A program made the position numbers and the translations under genes. The notes beneath the pieces were generated by a model. That model searched no databases. It saw only the letters and a list, made by a program, of their open reading frames with translations, and had not been told where the DNA came from. Of a DNA stretch of 64,000 nt, positions 21,501 to 30,890 are shown piece after piece. Position 1 is the first letter of the stretch. Each line of letters begins with the position of its first letter. The stretch comes from Aporrectodea caliginosa (lineage: Eukaryota > Annelida > Clitellata > Crassiclitellata > Lumbricidae). The DNA is taken from assembly GCA_020284085.1 (NCBI GenBank), contig JACEVL010001855.1, forward strand, positions 434,001 through 498,000, written 5' to 3'.

Positions 21501-23966
21501 ATCGACTGGTCAAATCCTCGTTATTGCGCTCTAGCTGAAAACGACACAGTGACTTTCGGCAAACCGTTTAATTTGTCTTCAAGTCTTCTTAGGAACCTTG
21601 GGATTCCTCTAAGAGACTTCGTTCCCACCAGAAGAGAAAGTCTTGATGATTTTGTCTTTGCCACTGCTGCAAATGAACTCTATTTTCATGTTGCAATGGA
21701 CGCCATTGGAAATATTCAGAAACTCGGACTTAATCATACGATCTACTTTTACGATCTCGACCTCAATCGATCAGTAGAACATATCGCGCAGGTAAATGTT
21801 TATATGTACTTGCTAATTTATGAAAACTTATCTGGATTAATATATAATATATACCGACAAAAATGCATCAATTTATAGTCTCGAAGTCAACGCTATTATA
21901 TGTGTACTTCGTACATAGTGCATGTAGTGACAGATTTTGAAATGCCTTTTGTCTATGTGTCCGGAGTTCGAAACCCTATGTTTTATGTTCAAAGCTTTTC
22001 GCTTATGTTGACTTTATACCAGCGGCCTTTTAATTTTGTTTCTCATTGATTTCTAATTGCGTAAATTCAAATTTCACTATTTCAGGTTCTTTATGAGACA
22101 TTTTAAGACATTTGCACTTATAGAAATTAGAATATCGAAATAAAGCAATAAAGTACAAACTTAAAACTGCTCTTTTCAATATCTGCTAATACCAGAGAAA
22201 CAGCGTTTCTAAAGTTCCGGTTTGTTTAGTTATCCGTTCGGCACAGGAGAATTTTATAGCGCGATACTGTCAGAAATTCAGAACTAAAGACAGTTTGCGC
22301 TAGAACTATGGAGACCGCTTCTACAAGAGAATAAGGCTTTCGCTTCGAGACAGTTTCCAAAAGTCAAGAAATGACCCCGACACCGAGACAGCGGGGTCCG
22401 AGACCGAGACATCAAAAAACGTACCTCGAGACGTCTCGAGACCGAGACAGTTTCTGGAGACAATCAAGTCTGAACTTTGTAGCCTAACAAAGGAGCGAAT
22501 ACGTTACCATACCATAAGCCTACCTCCTCTGACCTTAGCTTGACTTACCTTCACCTTAACTTACTGAATACCTGGCTGCCCAGAACTGTTGAGAAAAGAG
22601 ACGATCACGAATTGGTTCTGACTGAAATTTTAGATTAATTCGCTATGCTACGTGAAATACCGAAAGTTCGACTTCTCTCGCTACCCAGCTCATGTTCGAT
22701 TATTGAAAACTTATGTATTTAAACCAATCATCGTTCACGTATGTATTTTCTATTTTTCACTTTCAAAAGTTAGCTGCTGTCACTCTGGTTCCTTGCAAAC
22801 CTGTTTTAATGATAATTTTATTTCTTACATTATCTGAACCGGAAATTAAACGTTTGATATATTGAATAGGCCTACAGTGTAATCTCCTTCACCGATTGAA
22901 CAGTGGCAAAAGATTACAGCATTATCAATTCTCTTACAGCTCTGCTCATGCTGTACACTTTATTTTGTGCCCTACACTACAGTAGCTACACGTGCACATC
23001 ATACGATTTTGACGAATGCGATTCGGAGATCTTACTTACGATTAAACTAAAATCCAAGTCTTTCACTTAGAACTGACAACACTGCTCTTTCACAAATTCT
23101 ATTCTGATTCGTCCTTTTCCCTCTACCTCCATCGCCGTTTCAATTTAAAAAAAAACAGCTATCTCAGCCGTCTGACTGTCTGCCTGCCTGATCCCGAAGT
23201 TGGATCTATGTCTTGGAACCGATTTTGACCCTACCTGCCAATCGATTATGTTTTGACTAAGCGCCTGTTAATAAGCTGGTTCGCGCGACTCCGCTTTTTA
23301 GGCGCTGTAGAATTCTCGAAATTACGATTAAGATAAAAAAAATAGGCATTAACATCATTTTACTTCTATTCAGTCGACTTACCTTCTACGTGAATCGTTG
23401 TATTTCAGGAGATGTTGTCTGAGTTTCCTCGAGTCTTCTGGATCGATTCATCTATTCGTTTTAAAACGCAAAATCTCAGTCTTACGCTGGACGAAGTATT
23501 TAGCAGCGGTGGAATTCTGACATTTGAACCAGGGAACCATTCCAATTTCGCAGCAACTCACGAAGAAATGTATCGATTCCTTCCTATTTCTGCCAAAGCT
23601 GCCGCCAACACCATGCAGTACGCAGCCAACAGCATCTATATGCATCGAACGGAAGAGATATACACACGCATCATATTCTGGTGGGTGTTGTGCGCCCTGA
23701 GAGAGGAATGCATGGCTCCCACCCATGAGTTGTCTTGTAATTTCAAGGGGAAAGACGTGTGGGCTGGATGTCATCGTTTTGACCAGTCAGCTCTTAACAT
23801 CCTAATGGCCAACCATTTCCTCAACAATGTATCTCGTTACACGAGTCGCCGTGATCAGCTGTCTGTTGTTCGTCGCGTGGCCCACGAAGAACTTCTGGTC
23901 GTTTGCCCGACAGGAATAACCGTCAAATCAGCCATGTATTTTTCTAATGATTCACTCATTCATTAA
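15396..23966 (+). CDS. Gene copy B: type II membrane protein, DUF1647 family
   Basis: Four exons (15396-15512, 21474-21791, 22634-22738, 23409-23966) join in phase 0 and encode 365 residues. Residues 1-39 are a basic tail and a signal anchor (VLMLAALIGLCLVYIF), so the protein should be type II and face the Golgi or ER lumen. The DUF1647 region follows: DFVFATAA and MDAIGNIQKL, YFYDLDL, KYRKFDFSRYPAHVR and EFPRVFWIDSSIRF, then CHRFDQSALNILMANHF near the C-terminus. DUF1647 proteins have a glycosyltransferase-like fold pattern; substrate and activity are unknown, and an enzymatic role is inference. All junctions have GT-AG sites and no stop interrupts the frame. Intron 1 is swollen to 6 kb by a hAT element and a LINE complex. 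Of the four copies, B and C look intact. Confidence 0.8.
15592..16049. mobile_element. Non-autonomous hAT element (458 bp) in intron 1 of copy B
   Basis: Ends TAGGGATGAGCCGAAT and ATTCGGTTCATCCCTA are inverted repeats, flanked by an exact 8 bp duplication CTTTGTAG (15584-15591 and 16050-16057). Copy D has the uninterrupted site TCTGTGTAGTACGATCTAT near 45255-45275. CCGAATCCGGAT-type words recur near both ends, possibly as transposase binding sites. No transposase is encoded. Confidence 0.9.
17320..17568 (-). pseudogene. LINE reverse transcriptase C-terminus
   Basis: Residues NDHLTRPSNKYQHRMRTNIR, STRIFGPMFWNSLPSVL and FKIRLKMYL are the standard end of an L2/CR1-type reverse transcriptase (H..TR, G..WN.LP, FK..L). 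It belongs to the degenerate - strand LINE. Confidence 0.7.
17799..18320 (+). mobile_element. 5'-truncated LINE nested in the - strand LINE
   Basis: The + strand encodes LNVAARLIARLPRYSH, MFEQLHWLPLSARNKFKILV, LRSSNRLELLVPHTRTAMAQ, SFWNALSP and FLKTCLFSLALHTGSASE (frame 17913-18287). Then comes the tail GAGAGGCGCTTTATAAATG and AATACAATACG. TACGAGT occurs at both edges (about 17792-17798 and 18317-18323), a likely target duplication. A near-identical 3' end lies at 36268-36415. Confidence 0.8.
18480..19098 (-). pseudogene. LINE reverse transcriptase core, inactive
   Basis: The - strand shows FRKGHSTFMAI, FLHLSKAFDTVNHEIL and GVPQGSILGPFRFLI, the finger and palm motifs of a non-LTR reverse transcriptase. 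The following catalytic box, normally FADD, reads FPND (about 18675-18695) in a shifted frame and continues as TNVFMSSKSLAELVNKLN. The S in place of D in LSKAFDT and the lost DD mean it cannot be active. Confidence 0.8.
19570..20063 (-). pseudogene. LINE endonuclease-RT linker
   Basis: Two adjoining - strand frames (19821-20063 and 19570-19806) give KSMPLLKGTPVYVKRTVNDS and then MTTKSCKRKSRLYKRYIKIP with FKTIFKEAQRQYYARKI, the usual basic linker preceding the reverse transcriptase. A stop and frame change separate them. Confidence 0.6.
20188..20870. mobile_element. Foldback (TU-like) element, 683 bp, 8 bp target duplication
   Basis: Exact GAAGATGG copies flank the element (20180-20187 and 20871-20878). 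Each arm is an array of about 14-15 base units: CAAAAGGCAGAAAAT on the left (about 20200-20390) and its complement on the right (about 20718-20855). The outer ends share ACTGCAT and GCATAAGGCAG. The central 330 bases have no recognisable protein. It sits inside the - strand LINE, so it is younger than that insertion. Confidence 0.85.
20971..21165 (-). pseudogene. LINE endonuclease fragment
   Basis: The residues GLFVKLKHSTGKDYTIGVIY followed by RPP and LGTLLSKLTPSKDDIFY match the middle of apurinic-type endonucleases of non-LTR elements (the GVIYRPP block). It is the 5'-most surviving piece of the - strand LINE. Confidence 0.7.
21474..21791 (+). CDS. Copy B exon 2 (start of DUF1647 region)
   Basis: This is a 106-codon phase-0 exon between AAACAG and GTAAAT. 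It encodes LDILKLCVDIDWSNPRYC, FGKPFNLSSSLL, the DFVFATAA block, MDAIGNIQKL and YFYDLDL. The acceptor and length are the same in copies C and D apart from one codon in D. Confidence 0.85.
22634..22738 (+). CDS. Copy B exon 3
   Basis: This is a 35-codon phase-0 exon between TTTTAG and GTATGT. It encodes YVKYRKFDFSRYPAHVRLL and TYVFKPIIVH, the KxRxFxFxxYPxHV core of DUF1647. Confidence 0.85.
23409..23966 (+). CDS. Copy B exon 4, terminal
   Basis: This exon has 185 codons plus a stop, following TATTTCAG. EMLSEFPRVFWIDSSIRF opens it and CHRFDQSALNILMANHF lies in the middle. The C-terminus (SAMYFSNDSLIH) is longer than in copies C and D. Confidence 0.85.
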   Translation, partial: EMLSEFPRVFWIDSSIRFKTQNLSLTLDEVFSSGGILTFEPGNHSNFAATHEEMYRFLPISAKAAANTMQYAANSIYMHRTEEIYTRIIFWWVLCALREECMAPTHELSCNFKGKDVWAGCHRFDQSALNILMANHFLNNVSRYTSRRDQLSVVRRVAHEELLVVCPTGITVKSAMYFSNDSLIH

Positions 23967-24460
23967 ATGATTTTACATAGCGCCCCTAGAAGACAATCTA
24001 AATTAGCCTAATATGCCGCTAGCGCAATCTTACTAACGATAATTTTATGTATTCTTCTAGCGTTGAGTATTGGAATAATGAATGCACAATCGAGTTATGT
24101 TGCAGCAAAAACAACAGAACAGTCTCACTGGCGAATCTTAGCTTTTTACCTTTCGGTTAATTGTTTTGCTTCTTAATTACATTCATCGTCCATGACATTT
24201 AACCTCTGACTTCTTTTTATGCATGTAGGCTTATGAATGTGTCAGGACACTTCATGTGACTCGTTTTTAGACACGTCACAAGAGCTCTTGCTCTTTGAGT
24301 GGCGCTATCTAAATAAATGTTAAGTTACAGTACTTTACTGTGCATTGTTCTGCTAGCTGCTGTAATTCTAGTTCTTAATTACATTTAACATCAATGACAA
24401 TTAACCTCTGCTTCTTTATGTAGGTAGGCCTATGTATTTTGTCAGGACACTTTGCATTCA
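23967..24460 (+). other. 3' flank of copy B, shared with copy C
   Basis: This non-coding sequence is alignable with 38654-39075 after copy C (CTAAATTAGCCTAATATGCCG, GGAATA...TGCACAATCGAGTTATG). It includes two LINE-tail-like motifs (CATAGCGCCCC and GTGGCGCTATCTAAATAAATG). Copies A and D have different 3' flanks. Confidence 0.6.
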
Positions 24461-24461
24461 T

Positions 24462-24570
24462 TCATTCATTCAGAGGACTTATATAGCGCCCCTCCAAGTT
24501 AACCTACTCAGAGGCGCTCCCAGTCCAACTCCGGCGATAAAGATCAGTTTTCAGATTGACTCGATCGTAT
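24462..24570 (-). mobile_element. LINE 3' end, - strand
   Basis: (ATTC)n is followed by TTATATAGCGCCCCTCCAAG, and the - strand encodes NLKTDLYRR...GSASE, the end of the reverse transcriptase found at 9726 and 40895. Confidence 0.65.
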
Positions 24571-24731
24571 TTAAACACAGCACATGAGCTCTTCTTCTTT
24601 GAGTGCCGCTATGTAAATGTTAAGTTACAATTTAATGCACTTAGTACATTTGAAGAGGCACGGACTATGAACAGTGACGCACTTGGATGAGTATATAACT
24701 TATCTTGGTATCTAGCGAAGAATTCTTAGAT

Positions 24732-25105
24732 CAGTGGTTCTCAAACATTTTAGTGTTGCAACCCCTTGACAACATTTCCAAAGTTGTGGGCACCCAAGCA
24801 ATAAAATTGATTGGATTACTCCCCTTCATCGTATTGTTTCTGCCATTATGATGCATTTCACTTCTCACCATATAATAATCCGCATTATGCATAGGCTAAT
24901 AGCATAATCAATCGTTGATCAATAAAACCATTAGTCGCTGTAGTGTAGTAGTTAGTGTAGTAATCGTAATTATATAAATGTTAAATATTAAGATACTACC
25001 CTGACAACTTGTTTGAAATTTATGACGGTTCCAGCCGACCCCTGGCAAATCGTAAGGTGACACATGACATTTGTGGGGTCGCGACCCACAGGTTGAGAAC
25101 CGCTG
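24732..25105. mobile_element. hAT-type MITE (374 bp)
   Basis: Ends CAGTGGTTCTCAA and TTGAGAACCGCTG form inverted repeats of a well-known hAT type. The flanks TCTTAGAT and TTCTAGAC are a decayed 8 bp duplication. The matching region after copy C reads AAGAATTACTAGATGTTTATC (near 39850), uninterrupted. Confidence 0.85.
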
Positions 25106-25177
25106 TTCTAGACGTTTATCTAGCGGGAACTAGATACCAATCGGCCAAGTATTTTGCTATGATTTTAACTTCGACGT

Positions 25178-25224
25178 TGTGTAGGCCCTATTGCGTGTAG
25201 GCCCTATTGCGTGTAGGCCACTGT
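25178..25224 (+). repeat. Short tandem repeat, 16 bp unit
   Basis: TGTGTAGGCCCTATTGCG is repeated about 2.7 times. It contains the AGGCC word that is frequent across the window. Confidence 0.7.
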
Positions 25225-25374
25225 TTGATTTTGATGCAATTTTAATTAGCAGGATTTTCCTGTTGTTCATATTTTAGCTATTTTCCCCCGATCATTCGCA
25301 CCTTTTCTTCACGTTTGGTATATGGTGATTTTACTGCAGAAGGCCTATCATTCAGCCATTCATTACGATAATTT

Positions 25375-25690
25375 GTATGGCCCCTCTACCAAGGAACTAC
25401 TCAGAACTGCTCCCAACCCCAGCGCTGCCAAATAAGACCACTTTAAGATGAGAAAGGAATGCCTGAGAAGGGTAGGCCATTCCAAATCTAGGGCCAACCT
25501 CAGAGAAGGCACGGCTCTGCCTGGTGGAGGTGAGAGCAAAGGGAACAGAGAGGAGACTGCTCAGGCGAACGGAGGAAGGGCGAGCCCCGAGCACTAAGGG
25601 TTAGATATAGGCCTATAGCTCGCCAAGGTAGGCAGAAGCGAGGACTAGCAGGCAGCGCCAGACTAGGGCAGCTATCCTATAGGCCTACTC
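25375..25690 (-). mobile_element. L2/CR1-like LINE C-terminus, - strand
   Basis: The - strand encodes LGARPSSVRLSSLLSVPFAL, TRQSRAFSEVGPRFG and FLSHLKVVLFGSAGVGSSSE. Upstream it reads ALVWRCLLVLASAYLGEL-like residues near 25620-25680. The ending and the GCCCCT tail match the + strand copy at 40486-40968. It interrupts the duplicated 3' flank (copy C is continuous near 40085). Confidence 0.75.
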
Positions 25691-25993
25691 GTGTAAACGA
25701 TATGGCAGATTTTCAACGGAGATGTTCTCTGACAGACAGGCCTACTGTACATACGGCGCCTAAATAACGCGTCCCGACAGAAGTGTCAACGACAAGTGGG
25801 ACATCCACAGTTGATTGAATCAGTTATCCGATGTAGTTTATGCAGCTGTTGTATGTATGTTTGTATGTATGTGGGTATGCATCAAGGTACTTAATATAGC
25901 GCCATTTAGGCACCTCACAAAAGCGCTGCACGCATGGCTATCTGACTGATCTGTAAAATTGTAGGGTCTAGCTAAAGGAACATCAGTCTTAGG

Positions 25994-26528
25994 CAGTGGC
26001 GTAGCAATGGGTTGTGCAGGTTGTGCAAAGCACAAGGGCCCACGGCGGCACAAGGGCCCCCAGCGGTCAGACCGTTAGAGGGTTTCCTTTCAGAATGTAA
26101 ATGTAATCAGATCAACTTAACCAAGCCGAGTTAGCTACATTGGTAAGAGCAACATGTGAACCATCATTTTCAAAACTGAAGCTCATCAAAAACTATTTAC
26201 GAAGTACCATGTCAGAAGACGGCTGAGCGACCTGGCAATATTGTCAATAGAAAATGAACATGCCAAACAGCTTGACTTCAAAAGTGGTGGATATTTTTAC
26301 CCAAGAGAAAGGGCGCAAACGAACGTTTTAACTTTTAGGATTCTTGTTCTTAGACTAAGCTTACCATAGACTTGACACTTGTGACCTGTCCAATTGATTC
26401 TGACCTTATTTATGTTTTACGCAATTAATAGCGCTTTTTTCCAGGGTTTTGTTGTTTGAAATCGAAGGTGGGGTTCAAGGGGGAGGGGCCCACCACCGAA
26501 GGGCCCCCAAAACCTTGCTACGCCACTG
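25994..26528. mobile_element. hAT-type MITE (535 bp)
   Basis: CAGTGGCGTAGCAA and TTGCTACGCCACTG are terminal inverted repeats with an exact 8 bp duplication GTCTTAGG (25986-25993 and 26529-26536). Subterminal AAGGGCCC words are repeated. No open frame encodes a transposase. Confidence 0.92.
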
Positions 26529-27599
26529 GTCTTAGGCGAGTTGGCCGATCAATTAAGTCTTAAACCCACTGGTTTATTATGAAAAAGGTTTTTTTACATG
26601 AAAAGTTTTAAAATAGACTAGAGAACATTCACTAGAAATGCTAACAATTTGCGAATTGGGGAAATGTGAAAATTTTGAATTTTTGTGCGAGCAGATTGAC
26701 CGACATTTGACGGGTTTGTTTACATTCGATGAATACCGGAAATACGAATTTCGTGGTCGAAAACGCAGTGAAACTAATTATTTTGGTTAAATTTGGATAA
26801 TACTTATATTATCTGAGCTGTGTACATCGATAGTTTAGACGGAAATGAAACTAACTGTACAAGTGTTACAGTACTGTGTGTTCTGGTGGTCATTGCACCA
26901 TGCATCCTAGATATCCCTAGATATGACACAGGTTACCGGTAAATGCGTCCATATGGCCGCGTAAACTGCCTTTGGAGAGTATGTTCGTGAATGTTATAAT
27001 AATTATATCTAAATATTATACAGGTAACATGGTTAAAATTCATTCGATAGCACAGAGTTTTTGGACGCATTTACTCTTTGATATGGACACTGGGATGCAT
27101 AGATGTATTTCACCCATGCCCAATAAATATCATGTTGGGTCATTCTTGCATAATTGTCTTCATCATCATCATCATCATCATCATTATCATCAGGCATGCC
27201 TGGTCAACTGGTAACCATAAATGAAAGGGTGTTAAAATTCTTTCCATTGAATTTTATTTCTGTTTCAGTTCACTTTGAAGCAAATGCAGGATTGATATTA
27301 CAGGAATTAACTTTCTTTTTTAAGAAAAAGAACCACTATGAATTCTTGCAATGTGTGTCGGCAAGAAGGGAATGATGTGAAATATTGGTTTGAAAGGATT
27401 GCAGTCTTTAATCCAACCATCACACAAAAAAGTTCAAGATTAGACTTGTAAATCTAGTGTCTGTCATTCAGAGGAAGCTTTCCACAATGACTTTTGGCTA
27501 CTCAACGATTCTGGAAAAAGACATTAGCTCAAACATGTCGTGATTGAAGGTCGCCTGTCGTATGTTTACCGAGTGGTGATGTCGACCTTCTTCTCACTG

Positions 27600-28320
27600 G
27601 TTCTTTTAATTGCACCTTTTGGTAAAGCTGCCTAACTTTCTAAAGAAGACTCACGACGAACTTTGTTTGATTTATATAAGAATTTAATTAAACCACAAAG
27701 GCGTACATTAACTTCACGAAACTTCTAAGTAGCGACCCTAGTTCGATCTTACTACAGACTATCTCACTTCCTGCCTCGCACGGCCTCCTCCCCAGATCGT
27801 TCCTTCGTCAGTCTCTGAATCTGACGGACTCTACTTCCCCGGATGTCGCTTCTCTCGATCGCTCTGCCCAGCCCTCAGCAACCTCTCCTCCAAGTCCAAA
27901 GTAAAAGTAACTCCTCTCAGTCCTATACTCTCTTTAAGTATCACTTTGCAGCGTCCAGTGTTCTGCCCTCCCCACGTCCCATTAACGTCAGCTCGTGTCA
28001 CTTTGCAGCGTCCAGTGTTTTGCCCTCCCCGCGCCTTATTAACGTCAGCTCGTGTCACTTTAACCGCTCGCCTGCCGAGCCGCTTCACCGTCGGTGGCAT
28101 GCACCCCCCGGCGTCTCCCCCGTCTCTCGTTCGCCTGCTGCCGGAGTGGTGTCTTGTTACGCCTCGTCCGAGCGGTGTCGTTGTTGCTGACCCAGCGGGG
28201 ACTGGCTTTCGTCCGTCATGGTTCCACCTCGACCGACGACGACGACATTATCACGATGATGATGTCCTCTCGTCGTTGTCGTCGACTTCCTCACGCGACA
28301 AAACAACATAACCATTTCAT
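27600..28320. other. GC-rich interior of the long-armed element
   Basis: Base composition differs sharply from the neighbours. It contains a 57 bp tandem repeat (27941-28054) and CGACGACGACGAC and GATGATG runs. Open frames on both strands overlap here but none shows a recognisable domain, so I do not call a gene. Confidence 0.45.
27941..28062 (+). repeat. 57 bp tandem repeat, two full units
   Basis: The units are 27941-27997 and 27998-28054, each beginning TCACTTTGCAGCGTCCAGTG and ending AACGTCAGCTCGTG. A third start (TCACTTTAACC) follows at 28055. The units differ at only a few positions. Confidence 0.85.
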
Positions 28321-28896
28321 AAGAAAAGAACTGGAACTGACTGAAAACAATTCACTGATAAGAATACAAGCAGGCTTTTTACATACAAATATTACTTTTA
28401 TATTGGTGACTTCAAAGTACAGGCGTGTAAATCATTTCTCTGTCAACTCTTAATATTTCAAAGAAGCACATATGGAGTTATTATTGAACAAGAAATGAAA
28501 AGATAACTGATGAACATCGAGAAGCAGTTAGAGAGCATGTTAATAGTTTCAATCGTATAGAGTGACATCATTGTTGAGCTAAAACAGGAATTCATTTATG
28601 TTTTACAGTTTTGTTTTGAGGTTTAGCAATTAAATGCATTAAAAACCTTGCTATGACATTAATATTGTTGAAGTAAAATGTTAACATAATGCAGACTGAT
28701 AACAGTAATATCTGCCCTGCTACCAACATAAACAACTACAGTGAAACTACAACACTGTTTCCGACTAGACAAAGGTTTCCCAACACAGAAAACTATTTCT
28801 ACTGTTTATTATAAGCGGCATTCACCTATGTATCCAATGTCAACAAGCATTTGCTTAGTACTCTAGTATGGCGGATTACCTTATATGGCAAACCCT

Positions 28897-29793
28897 CTAT
28901 TGTTCATCTAAATTAAAAGATAATTTGCAAGCATTCTCGCACTGTCCTCCACATTTGCAATGTATACTGCAAGGCAGTCGTTTTTTGGCACAGTTGCATG
29001 TTGCACAACGATTTTCTGACTTGCAGCAACTGCAACGAATCTCATGAAGGAGATAATCTGGTGCAGCTGGTTTGTCTGTTATCACAGGCTGCCACTCATC
29101 AGCTGAGAAACAAAAGCCATAATCTTCTTTTGGCAAAACAGTTGAAAGGGCCAACCATGTGGATGTTTGGTGGTGGACTCGAAGACTGTGAAAATAAGCT
29201 GAACGTGAAGTGGGTGGCAGTCTCTCGAGTGGTACGTATTTGGTGGACAACATGTTTAAAAATCTAAGTTCATCCAGACTTTTAACGGAGGAATTTGCAC
29301 CATACAGTGCCAGAATGAATGATTCTCCAATTTTTCCAATTTCCTCTTTTGATGCCTGATTACTGCCAAAAATGACAACCTGTTCCTGTAGATCAATCGA
29401 TTTTTCAAAGATTTTCATTGCTTTTGTTTTCCCCATTCCAAAGAATGCTGATGTGGTGTCACATCCAGACATGGAGTGCAGAAAAGGAAGACTTCTACAC
29501 ACAGAAGTGCTAAGAATTTGTTGTGCTTTTGAAATGTCTATTGAACATGTTTTAGTCTGCATGAAAACAAATTGGTTTGGTTTAACATGGTGTAGAAGCA
29601 AAACAAAAATATCCGTGTCTTCGGATACCACGACCATTTCCTCTGATTCCGATAACTGAAGAGCAGTCCTGACAATAACAACGTCAGCATCACCTTCATC
29701 TCCAGCATGTATGACCTTGATGCCACTGTCAACTAAGAAACTGGAAAGTAAATTAATATAGCTTTGTTTGTTTTTCTTATTTGCTAAAAGCAA
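28897..29793 (-). CDS. FEN/XPG-like nuclease fragment with CXC-type C-terminus
   Basis: This is a 298-residue open frame. Residues about 20-60 read HAGDEGDADVVIVRTALQL and VVVSEDTDIFVLLL, the pattern of an XPG-I region (acidic EGDAD and EDTD clusters). Residues about 100-125 read LPFLHSMSGCDTTSAFFGMG with KTKAMKI, like the GCDY...GxGxxxA helix-two-turn-helix of FEN1-type 5' nucleases. The C-terminus is CSCCKSENRCATCNCAKKR followed by CSIHCKCGGQCENA, a CXC-type cysteine-rich module. The N-terminal nuclease half is missing, apparently deleted between this frame and the next - strand frame upstream. Related proteins are, to my recollection, multicopy in invertebrate genomes. Nuclease function is inferred from the motif pattern. 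Confidence 0.55.
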   Translation of the reverse strand: MLLANKKNKQSYINLLSSFLVDSGIKVIHAGDEGDADVVIVRTALQLSESEEMVVVSEDTDIFVLLLHHVKPNQFVFMQTKTCSIDISKAQQILSTSVCRSLPFLHSMSGCDTTSAFFGMGKTKAMKIFEKSIDLQEQVVIFGSNQASKEEIGKIGESFILALYGANSSVKSLDELRFLNMLSTKYVPLERLPPTSRSAYFHSLRVHHQTSTWLALSTVLPKEDYGFCFSADEWQPVITDKPAAPDYLLHEIRCSCCKSENRCATCNCAKKRLPCSIHCKCGGQCENACKLSFNLDEQ

Positions 29794-29850
29794 GCTTTGT
29801 TACTTGGAATCGGATAGTCTATTTGGACAATGACTTCTGGAGTTGGAGCA

Positions 29851-30510
29851 TTATGCAGTCGCCTTCTCTTCTGCAAATGTATACTGTTGTTGCATATTCT
29901 TGCGTTCCCGCAGCCAATTACAAAGTCTTTCAAAAGCGGTGTTATTGTCCAGATTTAAATTTCTATAGTTCACACTGGATCCACAACATTTGATGTTTAA
30001 TTTATTTGTGAATAGCTTCAAACAGTTATGATGATAAATTGCATCAGCTGCTGATAGGTCTTGGGCCATCATGATTCTTCCTTTAACCTCCACCGCTAGA
30101 TTATCGACACGCAGACTACATGCTTCCATCAAAGTTTGTTGTACGACACTCTTTCCCCCATAAACGAGTTCAACTTTTGAAACTGCAGATACTCGGTCTG
30201 GATGACGTTTCATCTCCCCATAATCAATCCATTTTCCACAAATCAGACAATGACTTTCGAAGTTGAATATTTCAGATGAACTTCTTCTTGAACAAGTGGT
30301 GGTTGGAGCTTCATATCTGGATTGCAAATCTGTTTTCTTAATATATAAATAATGCTTTCGACAATTATCATGCAGGAAAAAATCACCTTTCATTTTCTCA
30401 TGAAGTCCATCTCCTCTTTTGTGTGACGCTTCGATTAGAGACTGTAATCCTTTACCACCAAGTTTCTTCATGTCGTTCCCTTCTCGCCGACACACAATGC
30501 AAAAATTCAT
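29851..30510 (-). CDS. N-terminal zinc-binding-like protein of the same element
   Basis: This is a 219-residue open frame starting MNFCIVCRREGNDMKKLGG. Two related cysteine/histidine blocks follow: FFLHDNCRKHYL with the first CxxC, and SHCLICGKWIDYGEMKRHP with IYHHNCLKLF. The pattern CxxC...H-x3-C-x3-Y occurs twice and suggests metal-binding repeats. The start lies inside the right inverted arm. It ends at a TAA 57 bases before the next frame opens, so the two frames were probably one long protein before an internal deletion. Its function is unknown. Confidence 0.5.
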   Translation of the reverse strand: MNFCIVCRREGNDMKKLGGKGLQSLIEASHKRGDGLHEKMKGDFFLHDNCRKHYLYIKKTDLQSRYEAPTTTCSRRSSSEIFNFESHCLICGKWIDYGEMKRHPDRVSAVSKVELVYGGKSVVQQTLMEACSLRVDNLAVEVKGRIMMAQDLSAADAIYHHNCLKLFTNKLNIKCCGSSVNYRNLNLDNNTAFERLCNWLRERKNMQQQYTFAEEKATA

Positions 30511-30732
30511 AGTGTTTCTTTTTTTTAAATATGAAGAATGTTAATCCTGAATTATTTACAGTTGTTTCAAAGTAAACTGAAACAGAAATACAACTCAATG
30601 AAAATACTTTTAACACCCATTTGGTTTATGGTCACCAGTTGACCAGCTTTAACTGATGATGAAGATGACGTTGAAGATAATGATGAAAGCATGTCCCAAC
30701 TTGAAATTTATAGGGGCATGGGTCACATGATG

Positions 30733-30890
30733 GGTGAACTGCATCCATGCATCCGTGGGTCCTTGTTATTCAAAGAGTAAATGCATCCGTGAACTGGGTG
30801 AACTGCATCCATGCATCCGTGGGTCCTTGTTATTCAAAGAGTAAATGCATCCGTGGGTCCTTGTTATTCAAAGAGTAAATGCGTCCAAAA
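30733..30890 (+). repeat. Tandem repeat of 38-68 bp units
   Basis: The words GGGTGAACTGCATCCATGC and GGGTCCTTGTTATTCAAAG with AGTAAATGCATCCGTG recur two to three times in the right arm of the long-armed element. A related single word, TTTACTCTTTGATATGGACAC, is in the left arm in inverted sense. Confidence 0.75.

Noticed and set aside
27831..28453. Overlapping open frames on both strands in the GC-rich block
   Set aside because: GC-rich sequence lacks stops by composition; the frames overlap on both strands and follow the 57 bp tandem repeat.
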